Notes under the pieces: generated by a model
Seen by the model: the letters and a program-made list of their open reading frames with translations, nothing else
The model's database searches: none
Told to the model about the DNA's origin: nothing
NCBI RefSeq assembly: GCF_003194385.1
Contig: NZ_LAPT01000050.1
Coordinates: forward strand, 1-35,435
Origin: Pokkaliibacter plantistimulans
GTDB taxonomy: Bacteria > Pseudomonadota > Gammaproteobacteria > Pseudomonadales > Balneatricaceae
Direction of reading: 5' to 3'
Length of the DNA: 35,435 bases
Program-made: the position numbers and the translations under genes
Part shown: piece after piece, positions 26,600 through 35,435 of the stretch
Numbering within the stretch: position 1 is the first letter of the stretch
Layout: every line of letters begins with the position of its first letter

Positions 26600-26630
26600 G
26601 ACATCGGGCGCCTTTGGGCGCCCGTTGTCA
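26600..26630 (+). terminator. terminator of purL
   Basis: cgggcgcc (26605-26612) and ggcgcccg (26617-26624) pair exactly across tttg; flanking gaca and tgtc extend the stem. The tail ttgtcattc is only moderately T-rich. It lies about 40 bases after the purL stop. Confidence 0.6.
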
Positions 26631-26933
26631 TTCATGGCTGCGATCGGTCAATGAGTGAGTCTGTGAATCAGCGTGTGCCGCTGACGTTGGGAATACTCTG
26701 CCTCAGTATGGTGAAGCAATGTGGATTTTTTCCCTTTGCCTCTTGTCTCCAAAAAAAATACCCCCACAATAGCGCCGCATGCGTGAAACACTGATGGTGT
26801 CTGCTCTCAGTCCTGTTCGCGTATGGTGGCAAATTTGGCTTTATTGTGAATTGGACAAGTCCGTTTCTATGCTCATACTTAGCGGTAAATCGCCTGGGGC
26901 GGAGCAGCGGCACTTGAGGTTACAGGGGGAAGC
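26631..26933 (+). other. intergenic region upstream of the 90-residue protein
   Basis: No gene recognised. Contains homopolymer-rich stretches (ttttttccc near 26722, eight A near 26752) and, at its right end, a good promoter match at 26851-26879. The transcript leader would be about 50 nt. Confidence 0.4.
26851..26879 (+). promoter_or_regulatory. candidate sigma-70 promoter of the 90-residue protein gene
   Basis: TTGGAC (26851-26856) and CATACT (26874-26879) are separated by 17 bases. Five of six and four of six positions match consensus. The ATG follows 55 bases later, with a strong ribosome site. Confidence 0.5.
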
Positions 26934-27206
26934 ATGAGTAAGTTTGGTTCCTTGCAAGAGCAGCTTGAACGGATGAAGAAAGCGGGCAAGGGTGGCACAT
27001 CGGAGAAGCGTTCAGGGCTGAAGACGTTTGTCCCGGTGTATGCACCTGCCAAGTCACCAAAGAGCGACGATGATGAAGCGGGTGGTGACACGATGGAAGA
27101 TTTGAGTGGTGTCCTGCCAGCCGATGCCGACTATGAAGGTGATGGTCTTGATGGCAGTGGTGAGGATTTCGGCGACGAAGAAGAGGTCGAGCACGAAGAG
27201 TACTGA
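26934..27206 (+). CDS. small acidic protein of unknown function
   Basis: 90 residues, preceded by AGGGGGA four bases before the ATG and by a promoter-like pair. Its composition is split: residues 1-43 are Lys/Arg-rich with a short helix (LQEQLERMKKAGKGG), while 45-90 hold about 21 Asp/Glu and no Lys or Arg, ending EEEVEHEEY. No cysteine, no hydrophobic segment, no signal peptide, so it is cytosolic and the acidic half is probably disordered. I do not recognise the family. The context (own promoter, strong ribosome site, terminator after it) supports a real, independently expressed gene. DNA mimicry or chaperone-like binding to a basic partner is possible but only a guess. Confidence 0.7.
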   Translation: MSKFGSLQEQLERMKKAGKGGTSEKRSGLKTFVPVYAPAKSPKSDDDEAGGDTMEDLSGVLPADADYEGDGLDGSGEDFGDEEEVEHEEY

Positions 27207-27240
27207 GGCAACATCGTTTACTGATGTCTTTTGGTCAGAT

Positions 27241-27266
27241 GGCGCTACTGATCGCGTCGTAGCGCC
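27241..27266 (+). other. stem-loop after the 90-residue protein gene
   Basis: ggcgctac (27241-27248) and gtagcgcc (27259-27266) form an exact 8-bp stem with a 10-base loop and no T-run. It may add to termination by the larger hairpin 60 bases on. Confidence 0.4.
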
Positions 27267-27322
27267 GTGCGCATGAGTTTGACATGTTGACGCTCTCTTC
27301 TTAAGCCTCTTTTTGAAGCATA

Positions 27323-27376
27323 AAAAATGCCCCGCAGAGCGGCACTGATCATCAGTGATGTCTGCGGGGCATTTTT
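27323..27376. terminator. bidirectional terminator between acidic-protein gene and bamD
   Basis: aaaaatgccccgcaga (27323-27338) and its exact complement at 27361-27376 make a 16-bp stem that supplies a T-run to each strand. The loop itself carries a second hairpin, cactgat and atcagtg (27343-27357). It ends transcription from both the plus-strand acidic gene and the minus-strand bamD. Confidence 0.9.
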
Positions 27377-27438
27377 ATTTACATCGTCTGGCTTGCCGAC
27401 GCGCAGCAGCGCGCCGGGCTTTCACTTCAGGGTGGCGG

Positions 27439-28401
27439 TTACTCGAACAGTCCGCCCGTCAGCTTGTGAAACAGACTGCGATTATTGCCATCATCGTCTG
27501 CGGCAGGTTGCTGCTCTTCAGGTTCTGCGGGTTGCTGAACTGCAGGCTGGGCCGGTGCCTCAGTGTTTGATTTCACCAGCGTGGGTACAGGCAGCTTGGT
27601 GTCTGAAGACTGGAATACGCCCATGGTGTAACGGTCGAAGACGCTTTCCTGCTTCAGCACATCTTTGTCATAACCGGGATAGTTCAGATCTAGCACTTCT
27701 TGTGTTGACTGAGCTAGCGTGGGTTCATTTAGCGCTTTGTAAGCCACAATCATAATTGCCAGGCCATCGGGTACGGCGGGTGTTTCCTGAAAGTTTTCCA
27801 CCACATAGTTACCACGATTGGCCGCTGCCAGATACGCACCGCGCTTCAGGTAATACTGGGCGACGTGAATTTCATAGCGAGCCAGACGGTTACGCAGGTA
27901 AACCATGCGGTTACGTGCATCTGACGCGTAGGGGCTGTTGGGATAGAGCCGTACCAGTGTGGCGAAGTCGTTGTAAGAGTCTTTCGCTGCACCGGGATCA
28001 CGTTCAGTTTCATCAGTAGGCAGGAAACGGTCAATCAGGCTCTGATCTTCTTCGAACGCGGTCAGGCCGCGGAGGTAGTAGGCGTAATCCACATACTCAC
28101 TATTGGGATAGACGCGGATAAAACGATCTGCGGAAGCCTGTACTTGTGCAGTCTTGCCTGAGCGGTAGTAGGCATACATCAACTCAAGCTGAGCCTGTTC
28201 AGAGTAACGACCGAACGGATAGCGGGCCTCCAGCTTTTCATACCAATCTGTAGCTTGATCCCAGAGTGCATCGTCCAGTGATTGAGTGGCCTTCTCGTAC
28301 ATGACCTGTTCTGGATAGTCGGGCTCTTTCGGCTTTAAAGAAGAACAGCCCGTCAGGGTGACAGCCAACAGTGAAGCCAGCAGGAGTTTACCTTGTCGCA
28401 T
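27439..28401 (-). CDS. bamD: outer-membrane assembly lipoprotein BamD
   Basis: Essential lipoprotein of the Bam complex, which folds beta-barrel proteins into the outer membrane. A lipobox LTGC puts the acylated cysteine at C19. The mature part has the TPR-like repeats of BamD (ATQSLDDALWDQATDWYEKL, YPFGRYSEQAQLELMYAYYR, RFIRVYPNSEYVDYAYYLRG, LVRLYPNSPYASDARNRM). The chain is about 75 residues longer than the E. coli protein because of a Pro/Gln/Glu-rich tail from about residue 280. Divergent from rluD, the usual arrangement. Confidence 0.96.
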   Translation of the reverse strand: MRQGKLLLASLLAVTLTGCSSLKPKEPDYPEQVMYEKATQSLDDALWDQATDWYEKLEARYPFGRYSEQAQLELMYAYYRSGKTAQVQASADRFIRVYPNSEYVDYAYYLRGLTAFEEDQSLIDRFLPTDETERDPGAAKDSYNDFATLVRLYPNSPYASDARNRMVYLRNRLARYEIHVAQYYLKRGAYLAAANRGNYVVENFQETPAVPDGLAIMIVAYKALNEPTLAQSTQEVLDLNYPGYDKDVLKQESVFDRYTMGVFQSSDTKLPVPTLVKSNTEAPAQPAVQQPAEPEEQQPAADDDGNNRSLFHKLTGGLFE

Positions 28402-28642
28402 CGGAATACCATTGCCGCTCGTGAATACTCAAGGCGGTTATTCTAGCGGTATTCGTTCAGGTGTACAGCCTGTGTGCTGAATAACCTTGGGTGTCCCTGT
28501 ATACTGGCGGTTTTCATCCCGGTGCAAAGCAACAACCGCTGACCCTGAAGTCTGGGGCAGTGATCATAGTTGCCTTGCCGGGGGAGCGTAGCCATGCAAC
28601 CACAAGGCTACGCATGCATTTAGCCATGAGCACAGAGTCAAC

Positions 28643-29617
28643 ATGAGTGAAACCATTAAGCATCGACTGCAAGTCCCTATGGACAAAGGCGGGATGCGTC
28701 TTGATCAGGTCGCTGCCGAATTGTTTTCGGATTATTCCCGCGCCCGTTTGCAAACCTGGATCAAAGAAGAAGCATTAAAGGTAGACGGACGTGCCTGCAA
28801 ACCCCGAGAAAAGTTGCTCGGTGGCGAATGGCTTGAGCTTGAAGCTGAGCTGGAGGCACAGGAGCGCTGGCTACCGGAGGCAATTGATCTGCCGATTGTC
28901 TACGAAGATGAGCACATCCTGATTCTGAACAAACCAGCAGGTCTGGTTGTTCACCCAGCTGCAGGGCATAGCGAAGGAACGCTGCTGAACGCACTGCTGC
29001 ATCATGCTCCTGAGCTGAATGTAGTGCCCCGTGCCGGTATTGTGCATCGACTGGACAAAGATACGACCGGACTGATGGTTGTAGCCAAGACCATTCAGGC
29101 GCAGACCGACCTGGTTGAGCAGCTGCAGGAACGCTCCATGGGACGTGAATACGAAGCAGTGGTGCAGGGTGTGATGACCGGCGGTGGTACGGTTGATGAG
29201 CACATGGGGCGTCATAGTCGTCACCGGCAAAAGATGGCTGTCGTCGCGGAAGGCAGCGGCAAGAATGCGGTAACTCATTACCGCGTGCTGGAGAAGTTCC
29301 GCGCCCACACCCACATTCGTTGCAAGCTGGAAACCGGTCGTACCCATCAGATACGTGTCCATATGGCACATATCCACTACCCTCTGGTAGGTGATCCACT
29401 GTACGGTGGCCGTAACCGTTTACCCAAGGGCTGTACTCCTGATTTGCAGGATGCTCTGCGTCTGTTTCAGCGGCAGGCTCTGCATGCCAAGCGTCTTGAA
29501 CTCTCACACCCTGCAACCGGAGAGTGGATGGAGTGGGAAGTGGAACTACCTGAAGATCTCAAGGCGCTGTTAGCTGCACTGGATGAAGACCGTCAGGGTT
29601 ATGACGATTATCTTTAA
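28643..29617 (+). CDS. rluD: 23S rRNA pseudouridine synthase RluD
   Basis: Makes the pseudouridines in helix 69 of 23S rRNA. An S4 RNA-binding domain occupies residues 18-70 (MRLDQVAAELFSDYSRARLQ), followed by the RluA-type catalytic domain with D138 in the signature VHRLDKDTTGLMVVAK. Later motifs are KLETGRTHQIRVHMAHIHYP and VGDPLYGG. 324 residues, normal length. Its place between bamD and pgeF supports RluD over RluA or RluC. Confidence 0.95.
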   Translation: MSETIKHRLQVPMDKGGMRLDQVAAELFSDYSRARLQTWIKEEALKVDGRACKPREKLLGGEWLELEAELEAQERWLPEAIDLPIVYEDEHILILNKPAGLVVHPAAGHSEGTLLNALLHHAPELNVVPRAGIVHRLDKDTTGLMVVAKTIQAQTDLVEQLQERSMGREYEAVVQGVMTGGGTVDEHMGRHSRHRQKMAVVAEGSGKNAVTHYRVLEKFRAHTHIRCKLETGRTHQIRVHMAHIHYPLVGDPLYGGRNRLPKGCTPDLQDALRLFQRQALHAKRLELSHPATGEWMEWEVELPEDLKALLAALDEDRQGYDDYL

Positions 29618-29635
29618 CTGAGCTTGTATGAATGA

Positions 29636-29661
29636 TCAGGTACGGCTCAGGCTGTACCTGA
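29636..29661 (+). other. stem-loop between rluD and pgeF
   Basis: tcaggtac (29636-29643) and gtacctga (29654-29661) pair exactly around ten bases. No T-run follows, so the two genes may still be cotranscribed, with the hairpin tuning the second. Confidence 0.4.
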
Positions 29662-29736
29662 ACCATCTGAGATCACTCTTCGGCAGATGTCGTCCAACAA
29701 TAAAAGCGATGACCGTAAAGAGATAGGAGGTCGATC

Positions 29737-30465
29737 TTGTCATACGTCTATCCAGACTGGCCTGCTCCAGGCAATGTTAAAGCGCTGTGTACCACTCGCC
29801 TGGGAGGGCATAGCCAGGGGGCCTTCGACAGCTTCAATCTTGGTGACCATGTGGGGGATGATCCCCAGGCCGTGCATGCCAATCGTCTTCAGTTGCAGGC
29901 AGAGTTGAATCTTCAGCAGCCTCCAGCCTGGTTGGTACAGGTGCATGGTACGGATGTGGCGTGCCCTGGCGAAGCGGAGGATTATCAGGCTGATGCCAGT
30001 GTGACCCGTCATCGTGGCCAGGCGCTGGCGATCATGACAGCGGACTGTCTGCCCGTGTTGTTCTGTGATGACAAAGGGCTGGTCGTGGCAGGTGCCCATG
30101 CTGGCTGGCGGGGGCTGTGTGCAGGCATACTGGAGGCCACCATTCAGGCCATGGCTGTCGCTCCGGTGTCGCTAATGGCTTGGCTTGGGCCAGCGATTGG
30201 ACCCGCTGCATTTGAAGTGGGAGATGAGGTGCGAGAAGCCTTTATTGCCCAGCAACGAGATGCTGCCGCGGCATTTGTAGCGGGAGAGCTACCCGGGAAA
30301 TGGCTGGCGGATATCTATCAACTGGCACGACTACGTCTGCGTCAGGCAGGTATTGAGCGGATATACGGCGGTGAGTATTGCACGGTCAGTCAGCCTGAAC
30401 TGTTCTACTCCTACCGTCGTGACCGGCAGACCGGCCGCATGGCTTCGCTGATCTGGCTGGACTAA
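29737..30465 (+). CDS. pgeF: peptidoglycan editing factor PgeF (YfiH/LACC1-type)
   Basis: Multicopper-polyphenol-oxidase-like fold protein (DUF152); the E. coli homologue removes wrongly incorporated amino acids from peptidoglycan precursors. The zinc-site residues are present in VQVHGTDV (His), IMTADCLPVLFC (Cys) and VAGAHAGWRGLCAGI (His). The TTG start is set by AGGAGG six bases upstream and gives the usual SYVYPDWPAPGNVKALCTTR N-terminus, 242 residues. The clpB gene that often follows is missing; a convergent gene lies next. Confidence 0.93.
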   Translation: MSYVYPDWPAPGNVKALCTTRLGGHSQGAFDSFNLGDHVGDDPQAVHANRLQLQAELNLQQPPAWLVQVHGTDVACPGEAEDYQADASVTRHRGQALAIMTADCLPVLFCDDKGLVVAGAHAGWRGLCAGILEATIQAMAVAPVSLMAWLGPAIGPAAFEVGDEVREAFIAQQRDAAAAFVAGELPGKWLADIYQLARLRLRQAGIERIYGGEYCTVSQPELFYSYRRDRQTGRMASLIWLD

Positions 30466-30498
30466 AAAAGAGACAGGTCTTGTCTGGTTACTACCCGT

Positions 30499-30527
30499 AG
30501 AGCTTTCAACCCCGCAGAGCTTTCAAC
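30499..30527. repeat. short direct repeat, 12 bp twice
   Basis: agagctttcaac occurs at 30499-30510 and again at 30516-30527, in the gap between pgeF and the TolC-like gene. Meaning unknown; it may be a slippage duplication. Confidence 0.5.
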
Positions 30528-30529
30528 AG

Positions 30530-30560
30530 AGTGCAGTGGCGGGAGTTCCGTCACTGCACT
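30530..30560. terminator. hairpin between convergent pgeF and TolC-like gene
   Basis: agtgcagtg (30530-30538) and cactgcact (30552-30560) form an exact 9-bp stem around 13 bases. The plus-strand tail ggttgttaatactt is T-rich with breaks, the minus-strand tail poor. It probably terminates pgeF and perhaps the convergent gene. Confidence 0.5.
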
Positions 30561-30585
30561 GGTTGTTAATACTTCACCCTGTCGT

Positions 30586-32145
30586 TCAGAACGACTGCAG
30601 CGGTTCCATCTTGCCTTGCTGCCAGTCCGCTTCCGTCTGATCCAGCGCCTGACTGATATCCGCGACCTTATCCGACTTCAGCATCTTCGGCAGCGGGTCC
30701 AGACCTACAGTAGCAAACACCTGACCGTAAGCATTACGCAGTTCGGCATAGGCCAGATCCTGACGCAGATGCGCATTGAGCGCATTCAGCTCGCCCTGGA
30801 TCAGCTGCAGTTCCCCGATGCTGTTGGCCTTGTAGCGATTGCGCAGCTGATCGGCAATCTGGGTATCCAGACCACTGAGCTCGGTGCTGGTCTTGTACTG
30901 ACGCAGGGCTTCATTGTAGTTGGCACGGGCCACATAGAGCTGCGCCATGATCGCCAGTGACATGGCCTGACGCTGCATTTTTGCTACCACCTCATTGGCT
31001 TTGGCCGCATCTCTTGCTGCCGGGCCTGAGAGCAGGTTGAACAGGTTCCAGGTGACTTTCACCCCCACATCCGCCCAGCTCTGATTGACCAGGAAGGAGT
31101 TGCTGTCGTAATGGCCACCGGCATCGATTTCCAGCCCCGGTAACATCCGCAGCAGAGACTTGCGGGTTTCCGCGGCACTGATACGGACCTGATAATCCTG
31201 CTCACGCAGTTCAGGACGGCTGACCAGCGCCACCTCTTCCAGCTTGTTGAAATCCACGTTCAGCTGCGGAACCGGCAGGTTGGTGTCATCCGGCACCGCC
31301 AGAGTATAGGTGGACCCCAGTGGCAGGTTCATCAGCGTGGCCAGCTCGGTCTTCGCCAGTGACAGGGCGCGGCGTTGTTCTTCCAGCTGACGCAAGGCAT
31401 CCAGTAGCGCGCGCTGATAGCTCAGCGCCTCAATCGGATCACCGACCTGCTGGGCGGTCATGCGCTGACTGGTGGCGCGCGCCTCATTGACGCGATCAAT
31501 CAGACTGTCGATCTTGCTCAGCAGACGCTCCGCCGCCGCGGCCCGCCAGTAGGCCGAACGCACATCCTGAATGATGGTATGAATGACCTTGCGCTTGCGC
31601 TCCTGCGCGATCCAGCGCTGATCCGACTTCTGCTGGGCAGTCACATAACTGACGCCGAAGTCCAGCACGTTCCACACCATGGTCAGATCGGCCACATCGC
31701 GATCACTGTCCAGCGACGTGGACGGCTCCAGCGATTGCTGGCCGGTTTCCACACTGAGGCTGCTGGAGGCACTCAGATTGCTGCGGCCGGAATAACCGGC
31801 AGCCAGTGCCATCTTCGGCAGCATATCAAAGTGCGACAGATCCAGCTGACGCTGGGCCAGCGCCTCCTCCATCACCTTGAGCCGGGCTTCAAGGTTGTAT
31901 TTGAGGGCGCGGGCCATGGCATCGTGTAGCGTGATGGGCGCTGTCACCGGCTCCTGATTAATGAACATCTGTGCCAGATCCTGCTGCACCCGCTGCTCAC
32001 TCTGCACCTTGGAGATGGGCTGGCTGGTCACGGCACAGCCACTGACCAGCAGGGCGATGACACTGAGGCTGAATAACTTACGGCCATTAGACACAATGTG
32101 GCTCCTAAAGGTGTTCGTCATTGTCATGGATAGATTGCCTTTCAC
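30586..32145 (-). CDS. TolC-family outer-membrane efflux/secretion lipoprotein
   Basis: Outer-membrane channel-tunnel protein. Residues 1-36 form a signal sequence ending in a lipobox (ALLVSGC, acylated C37 counted from the GTG). The mature chain shows the doubled TolC/OEP pattern: LHDAMARALKYNLEARLKVM, VRSAYWRAAAAERLL and SRPELREQDYQVRISAAETR, followed by long coiled-coil helices with RYKANSIGELQLIQGELNAL. Start: GTG at 32145 has AGGGA seven bases upstream inside the end of the previous gene; ATG codons at 32127 and 32121 are alternatives. The GTG lies four bases past the stop of the giant repeat protein, so the two are translationally coupled. That pairing points to export of that protein by a type I pathway. 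No ABC or adaptor gene is in the window. Confidence 0.88.
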   Translation of the reverse strand: MKGNLSMTMTNTFRSHIVSNGRKLFSLSVIALLVSGCAVTSQPISKVQSEQRVQQDLAQMFINQEPVTAPITLHDAMARALKYNLEARLKVMEEALAQRQLDLSHFDMLPKMALAAGYSGRSNLSASSSLSVETGQQSLEPSTSLDSDRDVADLTMVWNVLDFGVSYVTAQQKSDQRWIAQERKRKVIHTIIQDVRSAYWRAAAAERLLSKIDSLIDRVNEARATSQRMTAQQVGDPIEALSYQRALLDALRQLEEQRRALSLAKTELATLMNLPLGSTYTLAVPDDTNLPVPQLNVDFNKLEEVALVSRPELREQDYQVRISAAETRKSLLRMLPGLEIDAGGHYDSNSFLVNQSWADVGVKVTWNLFNLLSGPAARDAAKANEVVAKMQRQAMSLAIMAQLYVARANYNEALRQYKTSTELSGLDTQIADQLRNRYKANSIGELQLIQGELNALNAHLRQDLAYAELRNAYGQVFATVGLDPLPKMLKSDKVADISQALDQTEADWQQGKMEPLQSF

Positions 32146-32149
32146 TGGA

Positions 32150-35100
32150 TTATCCCTGTTGTAGGCCTAATTCGAGCAGAGCATGTTCAATGGCACTGAT
32201 CCGCTGCAGTTCGTTGTCATCAAGGGCGCGTAATTGCTGATCCAGGCCGGGCGAGAACGCGGCCAGAGGGACACCGGCACCACCGCTACCCGAAATACCT
32301 CCAGTGCCACCAAAGCCGCCGTTGTCCACATCGATATTACTCCAGCTACCGCCGGAGAAGATCTGCATGGGTGTGATGGACGGCAGGTGAATGCCCGAGA
32401 ACATCCCCGCCAGGGTCGAGCTACCGCCCAGGGCGCCACCGTTGTTGAAGCTGGGGAAACTGCCCAGACTGCTGTTGAAGGAGCCAAGACCACCACCGCT
32501 ACCGGACTGGAAGGTGCTGCCGATCTGCGAGGTAGAGAACCCACCGTTACCGCCATTGGTGGTACCCGACTGGAAGATCGAGGTGACGACTGAGTTGCCA
32601 CCGTTGCCACCGTTACCGCCAATGCCTCCCAGTGAGCCGTTGAACGACAGCCCACTCTGACCACCATTCCCAGAAGTATTTCCACCGGCGGGCGGTGTGG
32701 GTGACGTCGTGGGCGTTTCGGAGCCATTGGTCCGGAACTCCGGGTCGCCCCCCGTGCTGGTGGCGCGGGCCACGGTCAGCGTAAAGGTGGTGGTGGCCTG
32801 AGCACCGTCAGCATCGGTGGCGGTCACCGTAATGCTGAGGGACCCCACATTGGCGGCCGCCGGCGTACCGCTGAACAGGCCAGTTGAGGCATCAAAACTC
32901 AGCCAGCTGGGCAGGGCCGCTCCATTCGCCAGCGTGGCTGTCAGGGTCAGGCTGTCACCGGCATCCACATCGGCAAAGGTGCCTGCAGGCAAGGTAAAGC
33001 TGAAGGCCTGATTCTGCACCGCGGACTGATTGCTGACACTGTCAGCGGTCGGAGCATCATTGGTATTAGCAACGGTCAGACTAAAACTACTGCTGACCGA
33101 AGCGCCACTGGCATCGGTAGCCGTGACCCTGATGCTCAGGCTGCCCACATCGCCGTTATCCGGGGTACCGGAGAAGGTGCCGGTGCTGGCATCAAAACTC
33201 AGCCAGCTCGGTAGCGCCGAACCGTCGGCCAGGGTGGCACTTAGAGTCAGACTGTCACCGGCATCCACATCGGCAAAGGTGCCTGCCGGGACGGTAAAGC
33301 TGAAGCTACTGTCTTCGGTGGCACTCTGGGCACTGATCACTCCCGCAGTGGGTGCATCGTTGGTATTGGTAACGGTCAGGCTAAAGCTGCTGCTGACCGA
33401 AGCGCCACTGGTGTCAGTCGCGGTGACCCTGATGCTGATCGCACCGACATCGCCGTTATCCGGTGTGCCGGAGAAGGTGCCGGTGCTGGCATCAAAGCTC
33501 AGCCAGCTCGGTAGCGCCGAACCGTCGGCCAGGGTAGCACTCAGAGTCAGACTGTCACCGGCATCCACATCGGCAAAGGTGCCCGCCGGGACGGTAAAGC
33601 GGAAGGCGCTGTCTTCGGTGGCACTCTGGGCACTGATCACTCCCGCAGTGGGCGCATCGTTGGTATTGGCAACGGTCAGACTAAAGCTGCTGCTCACCGA
33701 GGCACCGCTGGTATCGGTTGCCGTGACCTTGATGGTCAGACTGCCTACATCGTCATTGGTGGGCGTTCCCGAGAAGGTACGCGTGGTGGCGTTAAAGCTC
33801 AGCCAGCTGGGCAAGGCCGAACCATCGGCCAGCGTCGCGGTGTAGGTCAGGCTGTCACCGGTATCCACGTCACTGAAGGTGCCCGCCGGGACGGTAAAGC
33901 GGAAGGCGCTGTCTTCACTGGCGGCCTGATCTGCTATGCCTGCACTGGTGGGCACATCATTGGTGTTCACGACTTTGAGTGTGAACTGGGTACTGGCCGA
34001 GGCACCGCTGGTATCGGTCGCCGTGACCTTGATGGTCAGACTGCCTACATCATCATTGGTGGGCGTACCGGAGAAGGTACCGGTGCTGGCATCAAAGCTC
34101 AGCCAGCTCGGCAGGGCCGAACCGTCCGCCAGGGTGGCGGTGTAGGTCAGGCTGTCACCGGCATCCACATCACGGAAGGTGCCCGCCGGGACGGTAAAGC
34201 GGAAGGCGCTGTCTTCATTGGCGACCTGATCTGCTATGCCTGCACTGGTGGGCACGTCATTGGTGTTCACGACTTTGAGTGTGAACTGGGTACTGGCCGA
34301 GGCACCGCTGGTATCGGTGGCCGTGACCCTGATGGTCAGACTGCCAACATCATCATTGGTGGGCGTACCGGAGAAGGTACCGGTGCTGGCATCAAAGCTC
34401 AGCCAGCTCGGCAGCGCCGAACCGTCCGCCAGGGTGGCGCTCAGGGTCAGACGGTCACCGGCATCGGCATCGATGAAGGTGTCCGCCGCCAGGGTAAAGC
34501 GGAAGGTGCTGTCTTCGGTCGCAACCTGATTGGGGATGACGCCAGAGCTGGCCGCGTCATTGGTGTTGATCACGGTCAGGCTAAAGTCGCTGCTGACAGC
34601 GGCCCCCTGGGTATCGGTCGCCGTGACTTTGATACGGATGATGCCGACATCACCGTTATCCGGCGTACCGGAGAAGGTGCCGGTGCTGGCATCAAAACTC
34701 AGCCAGGCAGGCAGGGCGGAACCGTCGGCCAGGGTGGCGCTCAGGGTTAGACGGTCACCGGCATCCACATCAGTGAAGGTGTTCGCGGGAACTGTAAAGG
34801 TAAAGCCCGCATCTTCGGTGGCACGCTGATCACTGATCGCCCCTGCCTCAGGCGCATTGTTCACATTGGCCACGGTCAGACTAAAGGTACTGCTCACCGA
34901 GGCACCGCTGGTATCGGTGGCGGTGACCCGGATGCTGATCGCACCGACATCGCCGTTATCCGGCGTACCGGAGAAGGTACGGGTACTGGCATCAAAGCTC
35001 AGCCAGCTGGGCAGGGCCGAGCCGTCGGCCAGGGTGGCGGTGTAGGTCAGGCTGTCAGCGGCATCCACATCACTGAAGGTGTTCGCGGGAACCGTAAAGG

Positions 35101-35435
35101 TAAAGCCCGCATCTTCGGTGGCACGCTGATCACTGATCACCCCGGCGGTCGGGGCATCGTTGGTATTGGCAATGGTCAGGGTAAAGTCAGCGCTCAGACT
35201 GACCTGATTACTGTCCATGGCGGTGACCCGGATGCTCAGGCTACCCACATCGCCGTTCTCCGGGGTACCAGAGAAGGTACCGGTGCTGGCATCGAAGCTC
35301 AGCCAGGCAGGCAATGCCGAACCGTCGGCCAGGGTGGCGGTCAGGGTACTGAGCGTCCCCAGCTCACTGAAGGTGGCCGCCGGGATAGTAAAGGTGAAGG
35401 CACTGTCTTCGGCCACCTGCTGGTCGGGAATGGTA
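32150..35435 (-). CDS. giant cadherin/Ig-like repeat protein, 5' end outside window
   Basis: The reading frame is open to the window edge. The GTG at 35416 reads as a valine inside a repeat ([10 protein letters not shown]), so it is not the start. At least nine consecutive repeats of about 100 residues are visible, each of the form [19 protein letters not shown], [49 protein letters not shown] and VANTNDAPT. This is the dystroglycan-type cadherin-like (CADG) or He_PIG pattern, with acidic DVDAGD loops that may bind calcium. A Gly/Asn/Ser-rich segment of about 165 residues follows (runs such as GGNGGNGGN), then a short helical C-terminus with [20 protein letters not shown]. No cysteine is seen. 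Probable surface adhesin or matrix protein. It lacks visible RTX nonapeptides, so the secretion signal is not obvious. Confidence 0.9.
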   Translation of the reverse strand, partial: TIPDQQVAEDSAFTFTIPAATFSELGTLSTLTATLADGSALPAWLSFDASTGTFSGTPENGDVGSLSIRVTAMDSNQVSLSADFTLTIANTNDAPTAGVISDQRATEDAGFTFTVPANTFSDVDAADSLTYTATLADGSALPSWLSFDASTRTFSGTPDNGDVGAISIRVTATDTSGASVSSTFSLTVANVNNAPEAGAISDQRATEDAGFTFTVPANTFTDVDAGDRLTLSATLADGSALPAWLSFDASTGTFSGTPDNGDVGIIRIKVTATDTQGAAVSSDFSLTVINTNDAASSGVIPNQVATEDSTFRFTLAADTFIDADAGDRLTLSATLADGSALPSWLSFDASTGTFSGTPTNDDVGSLTIRVTATDTSGASASTQFTLKVVNTNDVPTSAGIADQVANEDSAFRFTVPAGTFRDVDAGDSLTYTATLADGSALPSWLSFDASTGTFSGTPTNDDVGSLTIKVTATDTSGASASTQFTLKVVNTNDVPTSAGIADQAASEDSAFRFTVPAGTFSDVDTGDSLTYTATLADGSALPSWLSFNATTRTFSGTPTNDDVGSLTIKVTATDTSGASVSSSFSLTVANTNDAPTAGVISAQSATEDSAFRFTVPAGTFADVDAGDSLTLSATLADGSALPSWLSFDASTGTFSGTPDNGDVGAISIRVTATDTSGASVSSSFSLTVTNTNDAPTAGVISAQSATEDSSFSFTVPAGTFADVDAGDSLTLSATLADGSALPSWLSFDASTGTFSGTPDNGDVGSLSIRVTATDASGASVSSSFSLTVANTNDAPTADSVSNQSAVQNQAFSFTLPAGTFADVDAGDSLTLTATLANGAALPSWLSFDASTGLFSGTPAAANVGSLSITVTATDADGAQATTTFTLTVARATSTGGDPEFRTNGSETPTTSPTPPAGGNTSGNGGQSGLSFNGSLGGIGGNGGNGGNSVVTSIFQSGTTNGGNGGFSTSQIGSTFQSGSGGGLGSFNSSLGSFPSFNNGGALGGSSTLAGMFSGIHLPSITPMQIFSGGSWSNIDVDNGGFGGTGGISGSGGAGVPLAAFSPGLDQQLRALDDNELQRISAIEHALLELGLQQG
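32760..35435 (-). repeat. tandem 300-bp coding repeats, nine units
   Basis: The unit recurs every 300 bp, visible as the catcgttggtattg-type junction near 33058, 33358, 33658, 33958, 34258, 34558, 34858 and 35158. Units are highly alike: 33961-34140 and 34261-34440 differ at five of 180 positions. Outer units diverge more. The array continues past the right edge. Confidence 0.93.

Noticed and set aside
33030-34829. Plus-strand open frames across the repeat array (for example 33030-33845 and 34236-34529)
   Set aside because: They mirror the 300-bp repeats of the minus-strand gene, have no ribosome sites and encode Leu/Val/Ser-rich repeats with no family. They are antisense shadows.
35414-35416. 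GTG as the start of the giant repeat protein
   Set aside because: It falls inside a repeat unit, where the codon reads as valine and the frame stays open to the window edge.
32760-35435. Regular direct repeats read as a CRISPR array
   Set aside because: The unit is 300 bp, continuous and in frame, with no short repeat/spacer structure.

Overview
The window reads as chromosome of a marine- or soil-type gammaproteobacterium, most like the Oceanospirillales/Pseudomonadales side of the class. The evidence is two housekeeping blocks whose gene order matches other gammaproteobacteria (tadA-mltF-purL and bamD-rluD-pgeF), high protein similarity to gammaproteobacterial families, and moderately high GC. 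A genus cannot be named from the sequence alone. No rRNA, tRNA, CRISPR array, transposase or phage gene was seen.

Left part (1-7932, minus strand): a quinate/shikimate-type catabolic locus. Transcription runs leftward from a GntR/FCD regulator, which has its own terminator, to a TRAP transporter (dctQ, dctM, dctP), type II 3-dehydroquinase (aroQ), 3-dehydroshikimate dehydratase fused to an HPPD-like domain (quiC), and an AroE-type dehydrogenase. Together these could import a hydroaromatic acid and convert it to protocatechuate. The far left edge holds a 148-bp nested palindrome that looks like a dispersed intergenic repeat.

Centre-left (8211-9208, minus strand): a two-gene YeeE/YedE (PmpA/PmpB-type) sulfur-compound permease pair with a terminator and an AT-rich dyad over its probable promoter.

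Centre (9391-19722, plus strand): the most unusual region. A Fur-box-like site precedes a 664-residue secreted protein of unknown family. After a strong hairpin comes a tightly spaced gene set: a four-helix, probably b-type cytochrome with a histidine-rich N-terminal tail, a 999-residue periplasmic beta-propeller/hexaheme cytochrome c, an FTR1/EfeU iron permease, a UDP-galactopyranose-mutase-like FAD oxidoreductase, a small helical periplasmic protein and a GT-C-like membrane protein. Overlaps of ATGA and GTGA type tie several of these together. I infer an iron-uptake system in which a quinol- or membrane-linked electron path through b and c hemes sets the iron redox state for FTR1. I do not recognise this combination as a described system.

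Centre-right (19698-30465): a two-CBS-domain protein, tadA, mltF, purL, an unrecognised 90-residue acidic protein with its own promoter and terminator, then bamD, rluD and pgeF.

Right edge (30586-35435, minus strand): a TolC-family outer-membrane lipoprotein translated from a GTG four bases after the stop of a giant repeat protein. That protein enters the window incomplete and carries at least nine cadherin/Ig-like repeats of almost exactly 100 residues (300 bp), followed by a Gly/Asn/Ser-rich tail. This is probably a secreted adhesin and its export partner.
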